From assembly GCF_040436345.1 (NCBI RefSeq), contig NC_133232.1:10837501-10901500 (forward strand): a stretch of 64,000 nt of DNA. Direction: 5' to 3'. Below the pieces are notes generated by a model. It worked only from the letters and a program-made list of their open reading frames with translations. It did no database searches and was not told where the DNA came from. The stretch's first letter is position 1. Each line of letters begins with the position of its first letter. This document shows positions 48,401 through 59,400 of the stretch, piece by piece. Both the position numbers and the translations under genes were made by a program. The DNA is from Pagrus major (taxonomy: Eukaryota > Chordata > Actinopteri > Spariformes > Sparidae).

Positions 48401-48600
48401 TAGAAAGAGTTTCTGACAGAGGATCAATATCTCACCAGTCCTCCCCACACCGGCGTCCTGGTGGTACTCAGTGGGGTATCCTTGCGAAAAACAGCGTCCA
48501 TGAACCCACACACCACACAAAGACCCGTACAAGCCAGCTGGAGGATCCCGAGGACGAGCATGCTCTTCTGGTTGAAAATGAAGTACCGGTATCGGTCCAT
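37386..48600 (-). CDS. Four-transmembrane protein, CD20/MS4A- or ENTREP-like, family uncertain
   Basis: Six coding exons join in frame to a 256-residue protein: 48600-48436, 47724-47665, 40577-40446, 39546-39400, 37682-37625 and 37594-37386. All junctions have GT/AG; the first four are phase 0. It starts [20 protein letters not shown]. Four hydrophobic segments lie at about residues 13-35, 51-67, 76-99 and 130-152. The loop between the third and fourth is acidic then His-rich ([13 protein letters not shown]). After the fourth is a Cys cluster [15 protein letters not shown], a possible palmitoylation site. The C-terminal tail is Ser/Pro-rich and ends PPYSRLT; PPY could bind WW domains. The topology and short TM1-TM2 loop resemble MS4A/CD20-like and ENTREP (FAM189) proteins, but I do not recognise the exact gene. 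It lies tail-to-tail with rab33b; its second intron is 7 kb of transposons. Confidence 0.8.
41558..45160 (-). mobile_element. Jockey-superfamily LINE, degenerate, in intron 2 of the four-TM gene
   Basis: A minus-strand LINE with, in element order, an ORF1 coiled coil (45143 down to 44847, [18 protein letters not shown]) and an ORF1 C-terminal part (44777 down to 44442, ACHPLPQKN...[11 protein letters not shown]). Then come an endonuclease (about 43974-43696, GDFNIDLL and ISDHLPVF) and a broken reverse transcriptase (about 43330-42500, with [20 protein letters not shown]). The 3' UTR ends in a CATT repeat at about 41558-41570. Many frameshifts make it inactive. Confidence 0.75.
44442..44777 (-). 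pseudogene. LINE ORF1 C-terminal fragment
   Basis: A basic 111-residue open frame of the RNA-binding part of the LINE ORF1. It contains [33 protein letters not shown] and [19 protein letters not shown]. It belongs to the retrotransposon and continues from the coiled-coil frame at 45143-44847 after a break. Confidence 0.65.
45660..47190. mobile_element. hAT-like element hosting a nested foldback element
   Basis: The ends TGGGGGTGGGCGATACC and, inverted, AAGGGGTGGGTGGATCG are flanked by near-identical 8-mers GTGCACAT (45652-45659) and GTGCACAC (47191-47198). Internal ATACCGATACT words near the left end fit this hAT family. About two thirds of its length is the nested element at 45985-47017. 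Confidence 0.55.
45985..47017. mobile_element. Foldback hAT-like element, 1.03 kb inverted repeat
   Basis: Two arms, about 45985-46440 and 46630-47017, are inverted copies of each other. Both begin with (C/G)AGT..CGCCGAGATC then GGTATGTCAATTGCTGCTCAG, and both contain AACAATACTTACTGACAGG. The unit is flanked by the 8-bp duplication CTGAATAC (45977-45984 and 47018-47025). No protein is encoded. It lies in intron 2 of the four-TM gene. Confidence 0.8.
48038..48235 (-). mobile_element. LINE 3'-end fragment (Rex1/L2-type tail)
   Basis: The minus-strand reading ends with GCTGATTCTGATTCTGATT, the characteristic 3' tail of fish Rex1/L2-like LINEs, preceded by A-rich 3' UTR. It is 5' truncated with no coding part. 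It lies in intron 1 of the four-TM gene. Confidence 0.55.
48272..48399. repeat. (AT)n microsatellite
   Basis: Two long TATATA blocks separated by a short AGATATAG/GAAAGAG interruption. The long Tyr-Ile open frames across it are artefacts of the repeat. It lies in the first intron of the four-TM gene, about 40 bp from exon 1. Confidence 0.95.
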
Positions 48601-50467
48601 CTCCTATTAATCCGCTAGAAAGTCACTATTACCAGTCAGTATCTCTCCGCGGTCAGAGGTGAAGTTTAGCAAGTTTGTGAAACTTCACGTTAGCTTGATG
48701 CTCGGTGTCGGTTTGTGGGCTTTTTGTGTCAAAAACACGAGTCCCCGTGGTCACAACAGCGGTTAAAATTTATTAACTCTAAAATATGGTTGCTTTCATT
48801 ACAGCAAGACACACTTTCAGTATTTCTATCCAGTAGTGTCTATCTTCCGGTCCGCAGGCTGGCTTCAGTGTTGATTCAGCAGGTAGGAAGTTTATCCATT
48901 AACCTGGCTGACCGTCAGCAGGTGGCGGTGATTTGTTGCCCAGCATTTGGACTCTCAGGCTGTCAAGAAGAACCTCCGCCCCTACTCCTGCCTTAGAATT
49001 ATTTCGACTTTTAAAGATAAGATTCGTCAACTCAAGTATCTAACTTAAATACACGGATGTGTAAGTCAGAGTTAAATAATTTCTGCTTCTATAGTTCTAC
49101 CAGTAACATGACTACATTACATAGGGGTGAACTTAAATCCAGATACTTGGCGTGGGATTCTAGCACTATCCCTTAACAACGAATTAATAGTCTGACAAAA
49201 ATGTTAGGTTGAAAAATCTGACATTTCATTACAAAATTAAATGGTTGGCTACTCAAAATTAGCTCAAATTTAGCAAGAAAGTTCACTATTGTATCACCTG
49301 GTATTTAAAAAATATAAATGAGATCCATAATACTACCTTTGGATTTATATTAAGTTACTTAGCTTTTAGCATTGCAGTTACTCCAATTATCTGCATTAAA
49401 GGCATTTAATAGCATTCCTTTTCAAATAATTTCTCAGACATTAGCTCTCAATTTTGATCCACAATAAAATACTAAATCTGTGCGCTATACACAAAATACT
49501 TGTAAATCAGTGTACAATATATAAAAAATACCAGAGTACTTGTAGTAGTACAGCTAAGTTTTTCGAGGAACTAGGAAAACACCGTTTTCATGTCTTTTAA
49601 AGAAACCCAATTCATAAATTCATGTGAAATATTTTTTCTTTTAAAACTTGACAAAACACCTTTGAACAATACAATATCTTTGCGATAAATGGTAGTTTTA
49701 GATAGCATCTATGGCAAAAACACACACAAATTCCATCACTTAAGCATTGCAATTGGATTGATTTTTATGTTGGACTTTATTTTGTAGGTTATGAACACAG
49801 ATATTAGGTTAGAAAAGTGCAACAGGCTCACTGTAGGTCTTTCCTGTATTGGTAGACCATCCATTATTTCCTACCAGTGTGCTTACATTACAAATCACCT
49901 CTACAAAGCTCAGGAAATACAGTTCCTTACCAATTCAGATATTATAAATAAATTAGTCTCTGTGATTTTTACTGTTTACAAGGTGAATAGGCTATAAAGT
50001 AACACTTAAAATGTATGAATTGGGCCAGCTGAATTAGTTCAATGATGTGTGAGCTAAACTGTTTAAACAGATAAAATAAATACTGCGTGGTAAGATAGTT
50101 CTGTTAAACTCAACACCTTAAGGACAGCCCTGCTCAGTAAACTGCATCCACTATGTAACACAAGTGGCATATGGTTTAGTGAAGACAGACAAAACAGCAT
50201 CTCAGGCCAGAGGCATGTCTCCTCCAATAACATTTGGTTTCTTGCATAGTTCTTGTGTTTCTTTGGCCTTGGATCTCCCAAGACCTTCATTCACACTGAA
50301 TTGCTCAAGCAGTATTCTAATTCAAATACCATATGAAGCACAGGAACTTCTCAAATATCTACAGTGTGGTATGCAGTCGCAGGGGATATCATAATGCTGC
50401 GAGAGAGTCTTGTGAGAATGTAGCACAGGTAGAGGGGTGTTTTATTGTCCAGAGGACTTCTGTGTTC
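48601..50467. other. Intergenic between four-TM gene and setd7 3' end
   Basis: The segment just upstream of 48600 is the promoter and 5' UTR side of the four-TM gene and includes an inverted pair GTGAAGTTT/AAACTTCAC (about 48660-48690). From 49000 on it is AT-rich with no exon-like sequence; some may be setd7 3' UTR. A minus-strand AATAAA lies at 50441-50446, only about 22 bp past the setd7 stop. Confidence 0.45.
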
Positions 50468-53400
50468 TTATTGGCCAGTGGGAGCCCCTTTTCGCAGCTG
50501 GAACTCCTTCAGCTCCTGCTTGTACCAATCAGGAGCCTCGGGGCCATTCCTCCCCGTTGGCTCATGATCATAACCATAAGCAACCGTTAGCTCCTCGTCT
50601 TTCTGCACAGCCCTAAGGGTTCGGATGCACTTGATAGGCCCAAAACGAGGGTGGACAAACCTGCACAAACCCAAAATAAAATTAAAACTGCATGCAGTGA
50701 TGATCTATATTTCAATAACAAGTAGACAAAACAGACTAATTACATGGTACATACGGGCAGGACTCTGATCAAATGTGAAATTTAGGAAAATATTGGACCA
50801 TCTACAAAGAAGTTCTAACAACTTCCTGTTTCAAAGCAAGGGTCTTAACAAAGAAGGAATGGTCATTACATCTTTGGGGCCAGACTGATAAGACTGCACT
50901 TACACCATGAACAGCAGCGTGAACAGGAGCCTTTCCCACACAAAATTGAGGAAAGGAACAACATAGATAAATAACCTACGGTAACCTACTCTCTGAAGTG
51001 TGTTCTTTCATTTTCTGGAGGCATTTCTTCCTCAGAAGTCATACGACGTATATATGTTAGGTTGAAGTGTATTTCTCCATGCATCTCCCAATGTCTTCAA
51101 AACAGCCACAGTCACCACAGTCTGACCTCAAAGCCAGATTCGGTGACGTAATGGCCCTTTCTTCTTTTTTAAGTTCCTTGTTTTTAAGGCGTATAATTCC
51201 TTGCTACTGCATCAATGTCCAATCAGAACTCAGAATCTTCACCATATACCATCATGAAGACCTTGAGGATTTTCTGACCAAATTTGAGGTAGATTAGGTC
51301 AAACTGATAGCAGGAGTACTTAGAAGTAAGAAAAACATGGCATTTCCCATGCCACCAAGTGGCACTACAACTGTAAGTGAAATTTGAGATGTTTATATGT
51401 GCAGACTGGGACCCTTATCAAGCTTGTAAAGTTTGGTCCAGATTTGACCACGTGTAGTGGAGTTACATCAACTTCCTGTTTCAAGGTGAATCATTGACAT
51501 TCGCAGCAGCGCAGCGGCCTCGACCCTTCTGCAAAAACTCACAATCTTCACAATACAGTATCCTGATGGTCTTAGGAGTTTCCCCAGCATATTTGAGGCC
51601 TCTGTGGTCATCAGACTAGGAGGACGTCATTGTTTTAAAAAAATGTTATTTCCCGCTGCCACTAGGGGACACTGTGCCTGTAAGCAAATATTGGCATCCA
51701 AGTGTGTTCAGAACGGGACACTTATCTATGGAAGCAAATCTGGACCATAATCCAAATTAAAATGGATTAACAGAAATGCTTTTTCATTTTCAGAATATAG
51801 CTGCATTTTTTGACTCATAAATAAAATTAATAATAAATCATCCAAACTGCATTTTCATTTTCTTCTTCAAGACTGCTCATTGTGTGACTTAATTAAAATG
51901 AAAAAGAAAAGGACGTTTAAGATTTAATTTTCAAAAGATGCCACCAGCAAATAGTTACCAAAATTCAATTTGAAATGTCAAATTTGAAAATTAAAATGCA
52001 TTAGCATTTCAAGGTCATAGCTACATTATTTGACTCATAAATACAATGAATAATAAATCATCCAAACTGCATTTTCATTTTCTTCTTTAGGTTGCACATT
52101 TTATGACACAACTAAAAAGAAAACAAAGAGGACGTTGCTTTTTCGTTTTCATGCCCGCCCCGCAAAAAAGAGTCCATAATTCAAATGAATTGGCAATCCC
52201 AAGCGGCGCAGGAGAGTGACGTCAGTGGCCGCTCTTCTTCTTCAGCCCCCAGTCTGACCGTGCTACGCATAGACATATATACATAGACGCCTCGTTGAGC
52301 GCTGGACCGTACGTCGACGTCGCCGCCATATTGGAGGAGGCAGCTCTGCCCCGTGAACTAATACAAGTGAATGGAGTGAACTTTATAAAGCTCCTTCTAC
52401 AAAGTGCTGTAAGTTAATGTCTCTCATTTACACATTCACACACGTACGAATATATTCAGGAAACAGATAGGAACCAAAAACAACGTCTGTACCGTCCTCT
52501 GATGATTATAAACGTTAACTACTCCTTACATGTTCAGTATAAAGGTAGGCACCAAACCACCGGATGTACTTTTATAATGTTTTTATGAGTGTTTACAGCT
52601 GCCAACGTATGTAACGCTGCTACTGTGATGATAAATGACGGTTAAATATTGAATCTGTGTCTATAATAACCAGATCCTGACATGTAAATGTGACATCTGT
52701 CTACCATACTGTCAACTTAAATATGGACAACTGACTGCATAATATATGAATCAGAATCAGAAATACTTTATTAATCCCCGACTGGAAATTGTTTGCGTTA
52801 CAGCTGCTCCCATTCAAAGTCAAGAATATGCAGAAAAATAGTAATAATAATAGTAATAATAATAATAATAATAATAAAAACTACATATATTCATCTGCTG
52901 GTTTCCCAGCCTTACACTGAAAGATAAAAACAGCTTGTACAGCATTATTAAAACATGTTCCAAGATCACGGGAGTGAAATTTAGGGACCTGACCAGTTTT
53001 TGTGACCAACAAACTCTGAGGAAAGCAAACAACATTTTGTCTTCTCCTGGTCACGTGCTTGCAAGTGAATTTCCTCTGTTTCCCTCAGGTTGTTGCTATG
53101 TCTCACCTGTCTGTAAGACTAACCGTTTTTTTAAATCTTTTATCTCCTCTGCTATTCGTCTCTTAAATTCCTTTTATTCCTTTACCATGTACATCTTATT
53201 GGTCAACATGTGCAACCTATCTATTTATTCACTCTATTCAACTATTGATCCTTGATGACACTATTCCTTGGCATTCTATTTACTTACTCTACCTTATTCC
53301 CTATCTATTTATTGTGTGTACTGTGTTTTTGTACTGTGCCAGTATGCAAGCTGCCGAAACCAATTGCCCCTGGTGGGATTAATAAAGTTGTCTGAGTCTG

Positions 53401-56400
53401 ATATATGGTGCATATTTATAAAAGTAGCCTACTGCAACTTTACTTTTTTTTTTACCATGAAATGTTATTTTATACAATATCATATTTTATAATGTTCTGT
53501 CATGGAGTTTATCACTTCACTGCTAAAAGAAAAGAAAGCAGGCTCACTGCCAGTTGCAGTTTCTTATCTTGATTTTCAGACTTTGTTAATTTTTTGTCTC
53601 CATGATTGTTATTATCAGTACTTAGATTATCAAAAATCACTGTATTTATAAAAAACGACGTTGGTGCTTTTTATTCCCACAGATGTCACATTTACATGTC
53701 AGGATCTGGTTATTATAGACACAGATTCAACATTTAACCGTCATTTATCATCACAGTAAAAGAGTTACATACATTGGCAGCTGTAAACACTCATAAAAAC
53801 ATTATAAAAATACATCCGGTGGTTTGGTGCCTACCTGTATACTGAACATGTAAGGAGTAGTTAACGTATATAATCATCAGAGAACGTTACAGACATTGTT
53901 TTTGGTTCCTGTCTGTTTCCTGAATATATTCGTACGTGTGTGAATGTGTAAATGAGAGACATTAACTTACAGCACTTTGTAGAAGGAGCTTTATAAAGTT
54001 CACTCCATTGACTTGTATTAGTTCACAGGGCAGAGCTGCCTCCTCCAATATGGCGGTGACGACGACGTATCGCAGCAGCGGGCCAATCCGCTCAATGAGG
54101 CATCTATGTATATATGTCTATGGTCTATGGTACCAACACAACCTTCACACTCTCCTCTTGTCTCTTCTCTTGCTCCAGCGTCAAATATGCACACCGCCCC
54201 CTAACGTATTAGATGCGTAGCACGGTCAGACTGGGGGCTGAAGAAGAAGAGCGGCCACTGACGTCACTCTCCTGCGCTGCTTGGGATTGCCAATTCATTT
54301 GAATTATGGACTCTTTTTTGCGGGGCGGGCATGAAAACGAAAAAGCAACATCCTCTTTGTTTTCTTTTTAGTTGTGTCATAAAATGTGCAACCTAAAGAA
54401 GAAAATGAAAATGCAGTTTGGATGATTTATTATTCATTGTATTTATGAGTCAAATAATGCAGCTATGACCTTGAAATGCTAATGCATTTTAATTTTCAAA
54501 TTTGACATTTCAAATTGAATTTTGGTAACTATTTGCTGGTGGCATCTTTTGAAAATTAAATCTTAAACGTCCTTTTCTTTTTCATTTTGATTAAGTCACA
54601 CAATGAGCAGTCTTGAAGAAGAAAATGAAAATGCAGTTTGGATGATTTATTATTAATTTTATTTATGAGTCAAAAAATGGGGGTGGTGGTGGTGGTGGTG
54701 TCCACAACCATGTTTGGGTGGGTCGTGTCGGTCAAGTGGCATCGACATAAATGCCGGGACCCAAGGGTTCCCAGCAGAACATTGCATCATAACGAGATCA
54801 TCAATGTTATTCACATCACCTGTCAGTTGTTGCTGATCGGTGTATATGAATCTGTCCTACTCTCTATCCTCATCTCTTTGTACTTACGGGTCATATTTGC
54901 AGTTGGGGGTGAAGGAGTGGTTTGCCTTGTGACCCAGAGAGGCACAGTATCTCTCCGTCTGCTCATATGGTGGCGGGACATCGATCACCGTATCCTCGTC
55001 CAATGAGATTGTGTTCCCATTCAGTGCCCAGTCCCTGCTGTCCACCTGAGTCGATATATTCATGAAAAAAAACAAATAGTTTAGTAAGAACTTACACAGA
55101 AAATTAAGGATGCATTGAAAGGATGCAAAAATGTAACATTTTCTCATTTAGCACCATTTACCCATTAATTTTAACTACATAGTAAAACCATTTATCTTCA
55201 AGCCTTCTATTTTGACCATGACTTTTAGCTATCTAAACTATTTTTCCATTACTATAAGCTAACTATTTACCACTAGCTAGCTTTTACTTTTAGCTTTTTG
55301 AACTATACATTACTAGGTCTACAAGCTAACTTGTCACTTTTAGTCATTTGAACTATTTATCCACACAATCTATTTACCACTAGCTTTTACTTTTAGCTAT
55401 TTGAACTATTTGTTCATTACTATAGGCCATCTACCACTAGCTAGATTTTTAACCTTTAGGTATTTGAACTATTTATCCATTACTATAACAGGCTGGACAC
55501 ACTTGATGCCTGTGTACTGTGTGGCGGCTGCGTTACTGAGCTGCTGCGGCTCACTGTGTTTGTGTTCACATAAGTTGCGTGGCAGCTCCTGCCTGCCCAA
55601 TCTGTTTATATGGAGTTTGACTTTGATAATTAGAGATAAATATGATGATGTGATTTTCCTTTACCCCACTGAAAGACCAAAAAGCCGTAGGGGGCACTAC
55701 AGGGAGCGAAAGTGAAAGGAAGAGAGTACACAGGAAAGAAACTGTCCCTCCCCTGTTGTGTGTATTCTCTTCATGTCTGTGACATATTCTACACTTACAG
55801 ATATTAAAACTGTAGTGAAATGCTGGTATGATGTCCATATGACAGTCTACAGGTAGTTTTCAGGTAAATTTTTGATGAGAACTGTGCACGTGCTGTGGTA
55901 GAAATAGACAAGATCTCTAGATCACGTGATGAAGCAGCCACACTTGAGACACATCCAGTGTGAACGGTCTAACCTGTTAACATGGACGCCAAAAAGAAAA
56001 GCACATGCATCCAGTGTGTCCAGCCTGTAAGCCATTTACAACTAGCTAGCTTTTATACTTTTAGCTATATTAACTATTTATCACTAATTAGCTTTTACTT
56101 ACAGTTATTTGAACTATTTATCTATTATTATAAGCAGGGCTGGTGCGATGCGTCGATGTAATCGATTACGTAAATACCTCGATTTGTATTATGTGCATCG
56201 ACGTCTCACCCACGATCATCTACAGTGTGAGTATTTTAAGCAGAGACTGAACAACATGGTGCTCTGCAAATTAGAAATGGCTTATCACAAGAGTACTACC
56301 GGCATGCTCGAGCACTTGAAGCGGAAGCATCCCGGGGCAAATTCTCAAGATGGCAGCAGGAGCAATGGGAATGTCACTCCATGGGCCGTGTGTTGGGAAC

Positions 56401-59400
56401 CCCTGCTGATCAGTTTGCCGAAAGGCGAACCTGCCATGTTGTTCTGCTACTGGCATGCTGGTCCTACTTGTGATCGTTTGTCCTCATCAACAGATTAAAC
56501 AGGTTAAACATGCTGGTCCTACAGTGATTGTCTGCACCCACGGATGTGTTTTAATCTGGTGCACAATGCCACACTGAGTGAATACACTTGACACATTACG
56601 TTACACTCCACTGTGGCTTCAGTCATAGTCTGATAGTCAGTATATGTGATTGGCCACCGGATCGTGACGTTAGCTGGGTTTCTTCAAAAGTTGAGCTGGC
56701 TTCAACCTCATTAAAATGAATGGGAAAACCTGTGTTTTCACCGCAACGCCTGATCTAATGTCCCGTTTACTTTTTGTCCCCACCCAAACTTAATATATAT
56801 ATGTTAGGATTACACAGATTGCCAGATACGACTGGGCTATTTTTTGTTGGGGAATAATGCCCTGCAGTGCATACTCTGTCATATTTGTTTGTTGATAATT
56901 GAAGATGATCGATAATAAAATTATCGTTAGGGGCAGCCCTAATTATAAGCAATTTAGCAATAGCTAGCTTATACTTTTAGCTATTTGGCAGTTGGCGTAG
57001 TAGTTATAATGACAGACAAATAAAAGTGCAGCGCTGCACTGATGTGTCATACCTCAGAGTGTGTGATGCGTACTCCATTGTAAAAAGCCATCACAGTGTC
57101 AGTCTCCGCATCTGTCTTGGCAAACAGGCCCTGTCCTGCTCCTTTGATCAGAGAGTCTGCCACAAACACCCTGACACACAGGGACAATATGAAGAGCAGT
57201 TCTCAAGTGGCTCTGCTCCAGTATGCTGAATTCAGATATATTTTTCTCATAGTAGAATGTACAGTAAAAAGTCTACTTACCTTTGGCTCTCATAAGGGTC
57301 AGGAAGCAGAGTGTGAGTCGCAATACAGGTGGATGTAGACTTGTCATACGAGTACAAAGCACCTTAAAAACAGTCATGTTAATATACAGTTGTTTACACA
57401 AATGCCTGTCTCCATTAAATACAAGTAGAAGAATATAAACCAGAATTCACCCCATGATGTCACCATTATCATTGTAAATGTGGTACACTATGATGTCCAA
57501 AATATATGATGAATTAGGTCCTTGTCAACCTTGATTGTTGACTAGGATTTTTATACTTACACAGGAGTACCTGAATATCCATGTCATCATACATTTTGTA
57601 AAGAGTATACACAATGTAGACTACATCACTGTCTTTGTCTGCATTTTGTATATTTATTGCAACATCATGTGCTTCATTTTGAATATCTAATGTAAAGTCA
57701 GTTATTTATTATGGCAACACATGCTACATTTCTGTACATTCATTGTACAGTGCCTAAAAAACGTATTCACCCCCTTGGATATTTTCCCCTTTTATAAAAG
57801 CATTTTTTATAAACAGAATCATGGTCAATATAATTTGGCTTTGGCTGGAATTTACAAAAAAAAGAAAAAATAACCTTTAATGTCAAAGTGAAAACAGATT
57901 TCTACAAAGTAATGTCAATTAATTAAAAATATATAATGTAAAATAAGTGATTGCATAAATATTCACCCCCTTTAAAGTGACTGAGCTAATTCAACAGAGG
58001 ACCAGCCAATTGGTGCTAGTCTCACAATTACTGAAATGGAGATCACCTGCATGCAGTGACTGTGTCTCAAGTGATTGTAGTATAAAGACACCTGTGTCTG
58101 GAAGGTCTAGTCACTGGTTAATCAGTATTCCTGGATATTTTACACCATGAAGACAAAAGAACACTCCAAGCACCTCAGTGAAAGTGTTATGGATAAGTAT
58201 AAGTCAGGGGATGGATACAAAAACATTTCCAAGTCACTGAACATCCCCCGGAGTTCAGTTAAATCTATCATTAAGAACTGGGAGGAAATATGGCACATGT
58301 GTAAATCTGCCTAGAGCAGGCCGTCCTCACAAACTGAGTGGCCGTGCAAGAAGAAGACTAGTGAGAGAAGGAAGACAAAAGCTTCAGCAGCTGAGATGGG
58401 ACAGACTGCATACAACAACTGTTGCTCAGGTTCTTCACCATTCAAGGCTTTATGGGAGAGTGGCAAAGTGAAAGCCACTGTTGAAGAAAGCTCATTAAAT
58501 CTCAACTAGAGTTCATGCATGTGGGAGACTCCAAGGTCAACTGGAAGAAGGTTCTTTGGTCTATTGAGACCAAAGAGGAGCTTTTTGGCCATCAGACTAG
58601 AAGCCATGTTTGGCGGACACCAAACGCTTCACATCACCACAAACACACCATCCTCACCATGAAGCATGGTGGTGGCAGCATCATGCTGAGGGGATGCTTC
58701 TCAGCAGCAGGCCCTGGAAGACTTGTAAAGGTAGAGGGTAAAATGAATGCAGCCAAACAGGGAAATCCTGGAGGACAACCTGATTCAGTCTGCAAGAGAA
58801 CTATGACTTGGAAGAAGATTTATTTTTTAGCAAGACAATGACCCGAAGCATACAGCGAAGGCTACACAGAAATGGTTTAAAGATAACAAGGTGAATGTTC
58901 TGGAGTGGCCGAGTCAAAGCGCAGACCTCGATCCAATAGAGAATTTGTTGCTGGACTTGAAAAAGACTGTTCACGTCCGATGACCATGCAACCTGACAGA
59001 GCTTGAGCAGTTTTGCAAAGAAGAATGGAGTAAAATTGCAGTGTCCAGATGTGCAGGCCTGATTGTGACCTATCCACACAGACTCAGTGCGGTGAATACT
59101 TTTTATAGGCAATGTATTTAATTGTGTACCTGAAATCACATGACCTATGTACTGCAGTAAAACCTTGAAGTACATTAACCCATTGAAGCATGGTATTTAA
59201 ATAACCAATGTGGTAACTCCTCATTTGATTTGCAACTAATCTATGTTTTTGTCTTTTTCCTTGATTTATTGTCACAAAACAGTTCCTAAACTAGCTAGGA
59301 AAAACATTATTTCATTATTCACATGGAACAGAGGTCTTTGCTTCACGGTAATCTTGTTAAAATGCTGCTCCACAAGGTTTAGGTATTATGATGATATATC

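Larger units (their letters stand above)
55224..57000. repeat. Minisatellite, about 65-75 bp units, interrupted by two transposons
   Basis: Diverged tandem units with the theme CTAGCTTTTACTTTTAGCTA, TTTGAACTATTTATCCATTA, CTATAAGC occupy 55224-55488, resume at 56028-56134 and again at 56942-57000. The two interruptions are the elements at 55489-56027 and 56135-56941. It lies in setd7 intron 6. Confidence 0.8.

Noticed and set aside
48251..48618. Open frames on both strands rich in alternating Tyr-Ile
   Set aside because: They are translations of the AT microsatellite. The real coding part here is exon 1 of the four-TM gene on the minus strand in another frame (48600-48436).
58311..58505. Minus-strand frame shared with 34869-35063 as a conserved small protein
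   Set aside because: Both are the antisense of Tc1 transposase sequence; the similarity reflects the transposon.
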